Origin: Bettongia penicillata ogilbyi
Lineage: Eukaryota; Chordata; Mammalia; Diprotodontia; Potoroidae
Assembly: GCA_023548195.1 (NCBI GenBank)
Contig: JAJHZJ010000694.1
Location: forward strand, 1,302,001 to 1,366,000
Direction of reading: 5' to 3'
Length of the DNA: 64,000 bases
Position numbers and translations under genes: made by a program. Of this stretch, positions 12,697 through 24,699 are shown piece by piece. Every line of letters starts with the position of its first letter. Position 1 is the stretch's first letter. The notes under the pieces were generated by a model, which had not been told where the DNA came from, ran no database searches, and worked only from the letters and a program-made list of their open reading frames with translations.

Positions 12697-13254
12697 TTAT
12701 TAAGCACTTACTAGATGTGCTATGTAGAGGGACCATCATCTTTTAGTCATTTTCAGCTGAAATTTTTTTTAAAGTATTAAATAAATTACAGCCAAAATTC
12801 AAGGTGCACATCTACTAACAACATCACAGAAATGCAGTTTCATTTGACTATAACTACCTCAATGACTAAAAAGCATCCCTAAATAACTTTTCTAGCTAGT
12901 AAGAAAGCTAAGTAATAACAACAATGATATCCTCGATACAGTTGCCTAATTATTCAAATCCAATGCAGTTTATGAAAATTTCCTAAGTGGAATATATTTT
13001 AATATATATTTGCTTTTACCGACTAAGCACACACTACATAAGTGGTATAAGGAGCCTATCTTCTTTTGCAGAGGTTTGTATGTGTGAATTATATGCCCAT
13101 AAACTATTCAGTTAAAAAAAAACCTCAGTGCTCCTAGAAGTAAATTTTGGGGTTTAAATTGAGATTTTCAATACCTATTGACAAAAAATATTTTCTATGT
13201 TATACAGATCCCTGAAGCTATGCTGAAAGTCAGGAAATGTGATTCCAATTAAAT

Positions 13255-13410
13255 TAAATTCAACAAACACTAAGTGTCTTCTACGTGCAAGTCATTGAAC
13301 TAAGCAGCAAGGATACAGATAAAAAATGAAACAGTGCCAGCCCCATGGAGCTTACATACGATACAATAGCTACACAAGTAATGACTAAGTATATGCAAAG
13401 TAATTTTAAC
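13255..13410. repeat. Ancient repeat, part upstream of a HAL1/L1 insertion
   Basis: 'aacaaacactaagtgtcttctacgtgc...cagtgccagccccatggagcttacata' is the start of an old interspersed repeat. It is interrupted exactly at 13426 and resumes after 15733 ('gtgggtgggaaagggcagagaaggcc...ggcacctgaattttgaa'). This shows that the HAL1/L1 element is the later arrival. Confidence 0.6.
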
Positions 13411-13425
13411 AGAATGTGCCAGTAA
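13411..13425. repeat. Target-site duplication, left copy
   Basis: agaatgtgccagtaa is repeated perfectly at 15719-15733, flanking the HAL1/L1 insertion. The sequence before it (taattttaac) is not the canonical TT|AAAA endonuclease site. Confidence 0.9.
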
Positions 13426-15718
13426 GGGGGGAGGAACCAAGATGGCGGAGTAGAAAGATTCACATATGCTAGCTCCGAATCCACAGCCCATAAATTTCCT
13501 GTAAAAAGAACTCCCCACAAATTCTGGAGCAGAGCAAGCCACGCAGAAACGCAGTGGAGGAGATTTCCATTCCAGAGAGCCCTAGAAAGCCGTCCCCAGG
13601 TGTCCGTCGCACATCAGACGCAGAGCCCACCCCTGCCCTGCCCTGGCCGTGCGGCCCCCAGAAGAGCAGATCTGAGCAGGCATCAGGGACGGAATCTCCG
13701 GTGGCTGAGAAGGTCCCTCCACCCACAGGCGCTACAGGTCAGTGAGAGAGACGTCTGGGCTGGCCGAGAGGGGAGCGGGGTGTCTCCGTGACTCGGGCCC
13801 CTTCAGGAGGCAGTGGCAGAGAAAGCGGTGGCCCAGGACTCCCCAAGCAGACAGGAACTCAGGTCCATTACTGAAGATCTCCGCATAAAGCCCCTGAGGG
13901 AACTGAGCCTGGGAGGCGGCCCTGTCCCCACCCCAGCACCAGAACTTAAGCTCACATTGAATAGCAGCCGCTCCCGCCCCTGAAAGTCCTGAGGCTGGGG
14001 AGCAGCATTTGAATCTCAGACCCCAAGCACTAGCTGGGCAGATCTAGGCAGGGGTGGACAGGAATCTCAGAAGTCAAGTAACTGGCTGGGAAAATGCCCA
14101 GAAAAGGGAAGAAAAATAAGACCATAGAAAGCTACTTTCTTGGGGAACAGATGTTCCCGCCTTTCATTTCTGATGACAAGAACAATGCTTACCATCAGGG
14201 AAAGATGTGGAGGTCGGGGCCTCTGTATCCCAGACATCCCAGGTAGATGTCCAGTGAGCTGAGGCCATGGAAGAGCTCAAAAAGGATTTTGAAAAGCAAG
14301 TTAGGTGGAGGAAAAACTGGGAAGAGAAATGACAGGGATGCAAGAAAAGCATGAAAAACGGGTCAATGCCTTGGTAAAGGAGACACAAAAAAATGCTAAA
14401 GAAAATAACACCTTGAAAAATAGGCTCACTCAATTAGCAAAAGAGTTGGTTCAAAAAGCCAATGAGGAGAAGAATGCTTTCAAAAGCAGAATGAGCCAAA
14501 TGGAAAAAGAGGTTCAAAAGCTCACTGAAGATAATAGTTCTCTCAAAATTAGAATGGAACAGATGGGGTCTAATGACTTTCTGAGAAACCAAGAAATCAC
14601 AAAACAAAACCAAAAGAATGACAAAATGGAAGAGAATGTGAAATATCTCATGGGAAAAACAACTGACCTGGAAAATAGATCCAGGAGAGACAATTTAAAA
14701 ATTATGGGACTACCTGAAAGCCATGAACAAAAAAAGAGCCTAGACATCATCTTTCATGAAATTATCAAGGAAAACTGCCCTGACATTCTACAACCAGAGG
14801 GCAAAATAAGTATTGAAGGAATCCATCGATCACTGCCTGAAAGAGATCCAAAAAGAGAAACTCCTAGGAACATTGTGGCCAAATTCCAGAACTCCCAGGT
14901 CAAGGAGAAAATATTGCAAGCAGCTAGAAAGAAAAAATTCCAGTACTGTGGAAATACAATCAGGATAACTCAAGATCTAGCAGCTTCTACATTAAGGGAT
15001 CGAAGGGCATCGAATAGGATATTCCAGAAGTCAAAGGAACTAGGACTCAAACCAAGAATCACCTACCCAGCAAAACTGAGTATAATACTTCAAGGGAAAA
15101 TATGGTCTTTCAATGAAACAGAGGGCTTTCAAACACAAGAATGAGAAGAAGCATGAAAAAGTAAACAACAAAGACAAGTCATAAGGGACTTACCAAAGGT
15201 GAACTGCTTACATTCCTACATGGAAAGACAATATTTGTAACTCTTAAAACTTTTCAGTATCTGGGTAGTTGGTGGGACCACACACACATACACACATGCA
15301 CACACATACAGAGACAGAGAGCACAGAGTGAACTGAATAGGATGAGACCATATCTTAAAAGAAATTAAGGTAAACGGTGAGAGAGAAATGTAGTGGGAGG
15401 AGAGAGGGTGAAATGGAATGGGGTAAATTATATCTCATTCAAGAGGCAAGCAGGAGACTTTTTAGTGGAGGGAAAAAGAGGAGAGCTGAGAAAAAAACAT
15501 GAAGCTTACCCTCATCACATTTGACTAAAGGAAGGAATAAAATGCACACTCATTTTGGTATGAAAACCTATTTTACAATACAGGAAAGTGGGGGGGCAGG
15601 TTGGGGGCGATGATGGAAGGGAGGGCAATGGGAGGAGGGAGCAATGTGAAGTCAACACTCGGGGAGGGATAGGATCAAAAGACAGAATAGAAACAATGGG
15701 GGGCAGGATAGGATGGAG
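13426..15718 (+). mobile_element. HAL1/L1 element: 5' UTR + ORF1, 3' end missing
   Basis: It starts with the full L1/HAL1 5' end (ggggaggaaccaagatggcggagtag). A ~670-bp GC-rich 5' UTR follows, then ORF1 (14094-15144), then the post-ORF1 spacer with its CA-rich stretch near 15280. It then stops abruptly at 15718, within 'gataggatggag'. There is no ORF2, no HAL1 3' UTR and no poly(A), yet a perfect 15-bp duplication flanks it. It is very similar to the full HAL1 at 54709, so HAL1 is the likelier source. It inserted into an ancient repeat in the 12.7-kb SEPSECS intron, antisense to the gene. Confidence 0.9.
14094..15144 (+). pseudogene. HAL1/L1 ORF1p, disrupted
   Basis: This is an RNA-binding ORF1 protein of the L1/HAL1 type. 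It reads from MPRKGKKNKTIESYFLGEQM through a heptad coiled coil (roughly 14320-14570, EEKLGRE... to LKIRMEQM). An RRM-like part (NRSRRDNLKIMGLPESHEQ) and the C-terminal domain (TPRNIVAKFQNSQVKEKIL ... LKPRITYPAKLS) follow. Breaks relative to the 55360 copy: a 1-base loss near 14180, an in-frame TGA at 14255-14257, and a 4-base loss near 14300. From there the frame is open for ~279 codons to the stop. An in-frame 48-base loss removes 16 codons near the C terminus (around 15130). Confidence 0.9.
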
Positions 15719-15733
15719 AGAATGTGCCAGTAA
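15719..15733. repeat. Target-site duplication, right copy
   Basis: A perfect copy of 13411-13425. It directly abuts the truncated element with no A-tail between them. Confidence 0.9.
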
Positions 15734-15900
15734 AAGTGGGTGGGAAAGGGCAGAGAAGGCCTTGTATAGGAGGAAATGGCACCTGAATTTTGAAAAATAT
15801 TATTAAACAGAGAAGGGACAGTATCCTGGATATGAGGAAAGTTTGCATAAAGGCAGGAGATGGAACATCATACATAGGGAATAGGCAGTAGAACATGCAT
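15734..15900. repeat. Ancient repeat, part downstream of the insertion
   Basis: Continuation of the repeat at 13255-13410: 'cttgtataggaggaaatggcacctgaattttgaaa...aaaggcaggagatggaacatc'. It is a non-coding old repeat. Confidence 0.55.
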
Positions 15901-15904
15901 ATCT

Positions 15905-16310
15905 TTTAAAATTAGATTAAATTTGTTTTTTGGTTACATTTTAAGTGCGGAACTGTCTCCCCCACTCCCAAACTACCGACACATATTTATATATGTAAAA
16001 CCTTATCAGTTCTTTCACTGGAGTGGACAGCATCCTCCTTCATAGGTCCTTTGTAGTTGATTTGAGCATTCATAATACTCTGAATAGTTTGGCTATTCAC
16101 AATTATTCCTTAAACAATATTGCTATTACTTACTGTATACAATGTTCTCTTAGCTCCATTCATTTCACTCTTCATTACTTCCTGCAAGTCTTTCCATGTT
16201 CTTTTCTAAAATCAACCAGCTCATCATTTCTTACAGCAGTAGTATTCCATCACAATCATATACTACAACTTGGTCATTCCCCAACTGATGGGTATCCCTT
16301 AAATTTATGA
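15905..16310 (-). mobile_element. L1 3' end, antisense
   Basis: The reverse complement reads like the L1 ORF2 C-terminal/3' UTR segment. The + strand shows 'tttcttacagcagtagtattccatcacaatcatatactacaacttggtcattccccaactgatgggtatccc', the complement of the 'atcaactggggaatggctgaacaa' block seen at 62375. It is degraded, with no coding capacity. Confidence 0.75.
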
Positions 16311-16434
16311 CTTGTCTATGTTCATATAGCTGGAAAGTGTCAGAGCTGGGATGCAAACAAGGTTCTCTGACTCTAAGTTCAGTGCTCTTTACTGCCCCAT
16401 GCTGCCTCTTTTATAAAAAGGCAATTCTGAGACT

Positions 16435-16656
16435 GGGAAGCAACGGAATCAGGAAGACCTCAGTTCAAATCCAGACTCTGACACTTATTATGTGTGTGAC
16501 CCTGTGCAAGAAGCTTAACTGTCTGTCTCAGTTTCTTCATCCGTAAAATGAGCTGGAGAAAGAAATGACAAACCACTCAATTATCTCTGTCCCTCAAAAA
16601 AATCCAAAAGGGGTCATGAAGAGTAGGGCATGACTGAAAGGAACGAACAAGGATAA
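16435..16656 (+). repeat. SINE with 13-bp target-site duplication
   Basis: A complete marsupial SINE: 'ggaatcaggaagacctcagttcaaatccagactctgacac', 'ctgtctcagtttcttcatccgtaaaatgagctgg', then 'ggggtcatgaagagtagggcatgactgaaa'. It is flanked by caattctgagact at 16422-16434 and 16657-16669. It inserted next to a reverse MIR-like piece at ~16310-16415. Confidence 0.9.
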
Positions 16657-16979
16657 CAATTCTGAGACTTGAATTTTAGTTTGCTCATCATTCATAAGAA
16701 GTAACTGTTTTTTATAAAGCGTTTCATATCAGTTTTTGCTTTTTAGAAAACTGGGCACCTTTATCTGTCTTAATTTTTAAAAATTATGAACTTAAATACT
16801 AGAATGTTTTCTTATATATACTGAATATAAAAAGACTGCATTCGAAACCATGAATCACCATTTTATAACACTTTTTTAAAGAAGCATATAATAAATTCCA
16901 TACATTAGTTTCAAAACTTGTGTCTACACTTCCTTTTGTTCGCTGAAACACTTTGAAAAATGTTTCAATAGTACATTTT

Positions 16980-18660
16980 TAGGGGGCATCACTTCTCATC
17001 AACTCTCAAGAGAAAAAATCCCTCCTAACAAATTAGAACAAGTCAGACAAAAGAAATCCGTGGTGCCCATGTCCCAAAATGAATATATCTTTTTGAAACC
17101 TTGACTCCATGATACCTCTCTCTCAGGAAACAGAGAACATCTTTCACCAGTCCTCTGGAGTTGGGGCTGGTCACCTCACTGATTAGCCAAATCTTCCAAT
17201 GTTGTTTTCTTTACCATCTTTATGTCGTCAAACAACGGTAGGCCTGGTTCTGTTCACTTGACTCTGCATGCTGCTCAGGTGTCTATGAAATTCTCTTTCA
17301 TCATTTCTTACAACATCATACATTATAATATTCCATTACAGTCATATAATTTGTTCTGCCATTCTTCAGTTGGTGGGTATTTCCTTACCCCTTAGATCCT
17401 AATTTTTTTCCTTCCTTCCCTTGTTCTCTCATTCTCCAGTTTATAAGTATTCCCCTCCCCCTTAGATACTAATCCTTTTCTTTCCCTTTTAACTTCCCCC
17501 TCAGGAACAGGAGATCTGCTTTATTAGAGGCTACTACTTCCATGGTATCATCATGGCTTTCTTACTGCAGTCTTCCTTCCATAATTATCCCCTCTTATTT
17601 TCCCTTTTTTGTAAACCACACTAGGTGTGTTTTCAACTTTCCTTTACTTCAGAAAGAGTGAGATTTCCCTGATGTGCCTTCCCACTTTGCTTCCTCCATT
17701 TCTGTATACTTCCCTTACATAGTCCAACTACAAGAGCAAGCTCTACACTCATCTCTTCCAGTGTATTCCTCCTCCTCTTACCGATCTTCAGAACAGAACC
17801 CACACCCAGATTTTCCTTAACTCCAATCTCACTGAAGACATTAAAGCTGAGCAAACAACTATTTCTTCTGCTCCTATTAGAAGGTCAACACTGCATCATA
17901 CACGCCCTTTCAGTTGTTCCAGTAGGGTTACCTTTCTACGGTTCCTCTTGACTCTAGGTTTGCATTTCAAAGTTCCTATTCAGCTCTGGTCTTTTCATAC
18001 CAGAAATTCTTGGAGTGTTCTATTGCATAAAAGGGCCGATGTTCAGCTTTGCAGGTCAAGCCACAATTCTCAGTAGCGTATTCCAAGATCCCCTAACATT
18101 CATAGCAGAGGCTGCTGTGTACTGTGTGATCTTGACTGTCCTTGGTACTTGAATTCCTTTGCGGATGCTTGCAATATTTTTTCATGGACAAGGATGCTCT
18201 AGAATTGAACAAGGATACCCTTGGGATTTTTTTGGGGGGAGGGGGATATTTCAGGAAGTGAGAGGTGAATTCCTTGTATCTTTACTGTGCCCCCTGGTTT
18301 TAAGAGATCTGGGAAGTTTTCATTTGTGATTTCTTGAAATGGTGTCTTGGTCTTAAAAAAAATACACTTTCCGGGAGTCCAATTCTTCTTAAAGGGCATG
18401 GCCTTGACACGTTTTCCAATTTCCAACTGGTTATGATCAGCTCTTACATTTTCAAAATAGTTTGACCGTGGTATAGTATTTCACACTGTGTTATGGAGTT
18501 GTGATTTGTTTAGTCTATTCCAATTTTCAGGGACTTTATTACTTGAATAAATTTAACATTTTTTCCTTCTAAGTTCTTTATTCTCCCGATTCTTTCCTTT
18601 TATTTCATTTTCCTTAGCATTTCTTATCCTTCATTTTTCTTTTCATTTTTGTAGGTATTT
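16980..18660 (-). mobile_element. Antisense L1 with most of ORF2 missing
   Basis: Read on the minus strand: L1 ORF1 (18600 to ~17990; a segment like ENFPDLLKPGGTVKIQGIHL at 18199-18426), the post-ORF1 spacer (17990-17400), then directly the ORF2 C-terminal end and 3' UTR (17400-16980, with the complement of 'gtgaacagaaccagg'). About 2.5-3 kb of ORF2 that should lie between is absent. All frames are broken. The same arrangement exists at 51093-54695. Confidence 0.7.
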
Positions 18661-18699
18661 GTGTATTCCTTGGTAAAATGCATTTTTTTCCTTTAAGCC

Positions 18700-18835
18700 A
18701 ATCAATCAACACTTATTAAGTGCCTACTATGAGGCAAGTACTCTGCTAAGCACTAGAGATAGAACTTACAATCTAATAGGAGAATTAACATGAAAAGCAT
18801 GCTACAAATAGGATAACTGATGGAGGAAAGTGGGG
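18700..18835. repeat. Ancient interspersed repeat fragment
   Basis: 'aatcaatcaacacttattaagtgcctactatgaggcaagtactctgctaagcactagagatag' is the start of the same old repeat family seen at 13255. It abuts the L1 beginning at ~18840. Confidence 0.6.
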
Positions 18836-18839
18836 GGCA

Positions 18840-20985
18840 GAGTTCTGAGGACAGAGCCAAAACGACACGGCAGAGAAAGCACTCAGCTGAACTTTCCCAA
18901 CATTCCTCTCCAAACAACTTTAAAATAACACATCAAATTAAATTTTGGAGTAGTATACCAAACAAAAAGTGAGACATTCTTCCAGTCTAAGACAACACAG
19001 GAAGGTGTAAAGACAGAGTTGAAGAAAATAATCCTTAAAATTAGAATTGTACAACTGGAAGCTAATGATTGCATGAGACTTCAAGAAACAATAAAACAAA
19101 ATTTTTGAAAAACTAGAAGAAAATGTGAAATCTCTCATAGGAAAAACAACTGATCTGGAAAATAAATCAAGAGGAGATCACTAAAAACTACTGGATTACC
19201 TGAAAGTCATGATAAAAAAATGGCCCAGACATCATATTTCAAGAAATTATTAAGTACAACTGCCCTGATAACCTAGAACCAGAGAGCAAAGTAGAAACTG
19301 AAAGAGATCCCAAAATGAAAATTCCCAGAAATATTAACCAAATTCCAGACTTCCTAGGTCAAAAATAAAACACTGCTAGCAGCACAGAAAGAAACAACTC
19401 AAATATCATATGTCATGGTCAGGATAACACAAGATTTAGCAGCTTCTACATTAAAGGATCAGAAGGCTTGGAATATGATAGATTCCAAAGAAGCTAGGAT
19501 TAAAACCAAGAATCACCTACCCAGCAAAACTGAGTATAATCCCTTGGGGGGAAATGGATATTTAATGAAATAGTTCAAAAAAGATCAGAGTTGAATAGAG
19601 AATGTGACTTTCAAATACAAGACTCAAGAGAAACATAAAAAGGAAAACAGGAAAGAGAAATAAGGAATTCAAAAATGTTAAACTTTTTACATTTCTACAT
19701 GGGAAGATGATACTTGTAATTTCTATGATCTTTACCATTATTAGAGCAGTTAAAAGGAGTATACATAGAGGGCACAGGTGCAAGTTGACTATGATGGGAT
19801 GATTTCAAAACAATAAAATTAAAGGGTGAGAAAGAGCAATGTACTGGGAGAATGGGGAAGGGAGAAGTACAATGGGGTAAGTTATCTCACATAAAAGAGG
19901 CAAGGAAGAGCTTTCACAATAGAGAGGAAGATAGAGGAGTGGCAAGTAACACTTGAACTTTCAGCTTGTCAGAATTGGTTCAAAGAAAAAAGATATTCAT
20001 ACTCACCTGGCAATAGAAATCTTTCTTACCCAACAGGGAAGTAAGTAGGAGGGGAAGGGGATAAGAGAAATGGAGTGGTGATAAAAGAAGGCAGTGGTTA
20101 CAAACTTAAGAGGAGGGACAGGATAAAAAGAGAAAGATAAACCCAAGAAAATAGGAGGTGTGGGGGAATGAACAGTTAGCAATCATAACTGTGAATGTGA
20201 GTAGGATGAACTCACCCATAAAATAGAAAGTGGATAATAGAATGGGATTAGAAACCAGCATCCAACAATATGTTGTTTACAAGAAATACGCTTGAAATAG
20301 ATAACATACATAGAGTTAAAACAAGGGACTAGAGCAGAATCCATTATGCTTCAACTGAAGTAAAAAAGGCAGAGATAGTGAACACAGACCTAATTAAAAA
20401 GGATAAGCAGGCAAACTATATCTTGTTAAAAGCAACCATAAGCACTGAAGAAATATCAATACTATGTATATATATGTATGTATAGGTATGTATGGATGTA
20501 TGTATATACACATATACATACTTACACATATATGCACATACACACATATACATATCAAATGGTATGGCATCCAAATTCTTAAAAGAAAAGTTAAATGAAT
20601 TACAGGAGATAATAAGATAGTAAAACTACACTAGTGGGGGACCTCCACTTTCCCCTCTCAAAACCAGATAAATCTAATCATAAAATAAATAAGAAATAAA
20701 TCAAGGAGATGAACAGAATCTAAGAAAAGTTAAGACATGCTACTTCTTGGGAGCAAAGAGAATGGAAATATAAAGGAGAATGCCTTTTTCTCAGCTGTAT
20801 ATGGTACCTTTACAAAACCTGACCATGTATTAGAGCACAGAAACTTCAGAACCAAATGCACAAAAGCAGAAATACTAAATACACCTTTTTCAACACCATG
20901 ATGCAATAAAAATTACATTTAATAAAGGGCCATAAGAACACAGACTAAAAGTTAATTGAAAATTAAATAATCTAATGCAAAAGAT
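18840..20985 (+). mobile_element. L1, 5' part (ORF1 remnant and ORF2 start)
   Basis: A decayed 5' end ('gaggacagagccaaaacgacacggcag') with part of the 5' UTR lost, then an ORF1 remnant (19020-19600) and the spacer (19600-20170). An ORF2 start follows at about 20180 ('aatcataactgtgaatgtgagtagg', the TVNVNGMN region). Endonuclease-domain remnants continue to 20985. It is interrupted by the HAL1 at 20996 and continues at 23913. It has many stops. Confidence 0.8.
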
Positions 20986-20995
20986 GAATGGGTCA

Positions 20996-22977
20996 GGAGT
21001 GGAGCCAAAATGGTGGAGTAAAAGCAGAGACTTCCTTGAGTTCTCTCCCAAGTCCTTCTAAATACCTGTAAAAAATTACTCTAAACAAATTCTAGAGCAG
21101 CAAAACCCACAAATGACAGTCAAACTAATTTTCAACCCAACACAACCTGGAAGGTCAACAGGAAAGGTCTGTCCCACCAGACTGAGAGAGGAGCTCAATC
21201 CAGAACAAAACATGCCAGCACAGTCCAAGCCCCCAGCAAACCTGGAACAGGCCTCAGAGAACTGAATTACAGGCAGCTGTGGCAGTTTCCAGACTTCTCA
21301 GCCCACAAATGCCAAAGACAACTTTGAAGGCCAGTAGGAAAGGTCTATTGTAACTGCATGAGAGAGAAGCATGGTCTGGCCCCAGCCCTAGGATAGTGGC
21401 AGCAGCAGTAGCAGTGGTTTCTTCCAGAGCTCTCATCCCAAAGACAGTAAGAGGATAGAGTTGCTGATCAGAGGGGGATTGTAGGGATCTCTCTGCTGGT
21501 ACTGTGGTAGTATTCTCTTGCTTTGCCTGTGCCTCGATCTGAGTCGCAGTCCTGGGTGGCAGTCCTCATAGTTGGAAGGAAGAAAAGAGTGCTTGTGGTT
21601 ACTCACAGAGTACAGGCCAGGAGAAGAGTAAACACGTCTCCTTTGATCATACCACCATGGAAGAAATGAAAATTTACAAGTCCCTAGGAATATCTCCGAA
21701 AATAGCTGCACAAAACTCCTGAAGCATGGGACAGTATACCCCCTGCAATGGAAGCAGAGTCCTACCTTACAAGCAAATGGCTGGGAAAATGAGTAAACAG
21801 TGGGAAAAATAAATCAGACTACAGAATCTTACTTTGCTTACAATATACAACAAGAAGAAGAAAACAAAGTCAAAATCTTCTACCATATAAGGCCTCCAAG
21901 AAAAATATGATTTGGTCACAGGCCATGGAGGAGTTCAAAAAGGATTTTGAAAATCAAGTAAGAGAAGTAGAGGAAAAACTGGGAAGAGAAATGAGAGTAA
22001 TGCAAGAAAATCATGAAAAACAAGCCAACAGCTTGCTAAAGGGAGCCCCTCTAAAATGTTGAAGAAAATAACACTTTAAAAATAGACTAACTCAAATGGC
22101 AAAAGAGGTCCAAAAAGCCAACAAGGAGAAGACTGCTTTAAAAAGCAGAATGGGCCAAATGGAAAAGGAGGTCCAAAAGCTCACTAAATAAAATAATTCC
22201 TGAAAAATTAGAATGGAGAAAATGGAAGCTAAGGACTTTATGAGAAATCAAGAAATTATAAAACAAAATCAAAAGAATGAAAAGATAGAAGACAATGAGA
22301 AATGGAAAAATAACTGACCTGGAAAATAGATCCAGGAGAGATCATTTAAAAATTAATGGGACTACCTGAAACCCATGATCAAAAAGAAAACCTAGTCATC
22401 ATCTTCAAAGAAATTATCAAGGAAAACTGCCTCATATCCTAGAACCTGAGGGTAAAACAGAAATGGAAAGAATTCACTGATCACTTTCTGAAAGAGATCT
22501 CAAAAGTAAAACTCCTAGGAATACTGTAGCCAAATCAGAGTTTACAGGTTAAGGAGAAAATATTGCAAACAGCCAGACAGAAACAATTCAAGTACTGTAG
22601 AAATACAATCAGGATAACACAAAATTTAGCAGTTTCTACATTAAGGGACAGGAGGGTTTGGAACAGGACATTCTGGAGGTCAAAGGAGCTAGGATTAAAA
22701 CCAAGAATCACCTACTCAGCAAAACTGAATATAATTCTCCAGGGGAAAAAAACGGACATTCAATGAAATAGAGGACTTTCAAGCATTCTTGATGAAAAGA
22801 CCAGAGTTGAATAGAAAATCTGATTTTCAAATACAAGAAACAAGAGAGGTATGAAAAGGTAAACAGGAAAGAGAAATCATAAGGGATTTATTAAAGTTGA
22901 ACTGTTTACATTTCTACACTGAAAGATGAAATTTGTAATTCATGAGACCTTTCTTAGTATTAGGGTAGTTAGAGAGA

Positions 22978-23019
<42 letters not shown>

Positions 23020-23902
23020 GTATGTATCTATATGGAGAGAAAGAAACAGCGAGAGACAGACAGAGAGAGCACAGAGTGAGTTAAATATGAAGGGATGAGA
23101 TCTAAAAAATAAAGTTAAGGGGTGAGAGAGGAATGTACTGAGAGAAGGAGAAAGGGAGAGGTAGAATGGAATAAATTATCTCACATAAAGGAAGCAAGAA
23201 AAAGCTTTTATAATGGAGGGGAAGAGGGGGAAGGTGAGACACAATGAGTGGACCTTACTCTCACCAGATTTGGCTTATGAAGGGAATAACATACATACTT
23301 AACTGGGTATGGAAATTTATCTCACCCTAAAGTAAAGCAGGAGGAAAGGGGATAAGAGTGGGGGGAGATGATAGGAGGTAGGGCAGATGGAGTGAGGGTA
23401 TAATCAGAAGCAAACTTTTGAGGAGAGGCAGGCTCAAAGGAAAGAACAGAATAAAAGTGGGGGCCGGGATAGGATGGAGGGAGACACAGTCTTTCACAAC
23501 ATGACAGTTATGGAAGTGTTGTGCATGACTACCGATGTATAATCTACATTAAATTGCTTACCTTCTCAATGAGGGTGGGTAGGGAGGGAGGAAGGGGAAG
23601 AATGAGGAACTCAAAGTTTTAAAAATAAACATTAAAAACTATTTTTATGTGCAAATGTTAATAAGATATACATGCAATGGAATATAGAAATCTATCTTGC
23701 CCTATAGGAAAATAGAAGGAAAGAGGGATAAGAGAAGGGGAGAGTGGGGTGAGAGAAGGGAGGGCAGGTTGGGGGAAGGGGAAATCAGAATGTATACTAT
23801 CTTGGGGTGGGGGAGAGGAGAGATGGGGAGAAAATCTGGAACTCAAAATATTGCGGAAGTGAATGTTGAAAACTAAAAATTAATTAATTTTAGAAAAAGA
23901 AA
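20996..23902 (+). mobile_element. Full-length but decayed HAL1 nested in L1
   Basis: It begins 'ggagtggagccaaaatggtggagtaaaag'. It has a 5' UTR (to ~21790), an ORF1 with several stops and frameshifts (about 21900-22880), the spacer with (CA)n at 22979-23016, and the HAL1-specific 3' UTR (about 23480-23890) ending in an A-rich tail. There is no ORF2. It is flanked by gaatgggtca at 20986-20995 and 23903-23912, inside L1 ORF2 sequence that reads on across the insertion. It is older than the 54709 copy. Confidence 0.85.
22979..23016. repeat. (CA)n microsatellite within HAL1
   Basis: An uninterrupted CA run at the same place in the post-ORF1 spacer where the HAL1 copies at ~15280 and ~56600 carry imperfect CA repeats. 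It was inherited from the element and then expanded. Confidence 0.85.
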
Positions 23903-23912
23903 GAATGGGTCA

Positions 23913-24690
23913 AAGAACAAATCTTAGAAATAATAATTTCATTGAGGAGAATGTCAACAATGAGACAATATTCCAAAATTTATGGGATGCAGCCAAAGCA
24001 GTACTTAAGGAAAAGTTCATATCTCTAAATATATACATCAATAAAAGAGAAAAAGATCAATGAACTGGGCATACAACTAAAAACAAAATTATAGTTCAAA
24101 ATAAACACCAGAAACAGAAATCCTGAAAATCAAAGGAGAGATTAATAAAACTTAAAGTAAAAAATAAAACTAGGAGGTAGTTCGATGGAAAAAAACAGTT
24201 AATTTGATTAAAAAATAAGAAAACCAAATTGCTAATATCAAAAATGAAAAGGGTGAACACATTACCAATGAAGATAAAGTCAAAGCAGTTATTAGGAGCT
24301 ATTTTGCCCAATTATATGCCAATAAATCTGACAATCTAAGTGAAATGGATGAACATTTACAAAAATATAAACTGTCTAGATTAACAGAAGAAATAGAATA
24401 CTTAAATAACCGTATCTTAGAAAAGACACTGAACAAGTCATCAATGAGTTCCCTAAGAAAAAATTCAAAGGATCAGATGAATTTACAAGTGAATTTTACC
24501 AAACACTTAAGGCACATTTAATCCAAATAATACATAAACTATATTGAAAAAATATAGGTAAAGAAATCTTACCCTTCTCAGCAAGCCTACTTTCTAAGTT
24601 TCTAAATTGTCAATCTGTATGAGTAAAGGGAATTTTCTTACAAGTTTCCTATGTCAATAAAAATTATATGTCAAAATCTACTCTCTCCAA
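23913..24690 (+). mobile_element. L1 ORF2 middle, continuing after the nested HAL1
   Basis: The translated fragments resemble the segment between the L1 endonuclease and RT domains (FQNLWDAAKAVLKEKFIS, then a piece like NEFPKKKFKGSDEF). It ends near 24690 without RT or a 3' end. It is broken in all frames and joins 18840-20985 as one element. Confidence 0.75.
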
Positions 24691-24699
24691 AATTATATG

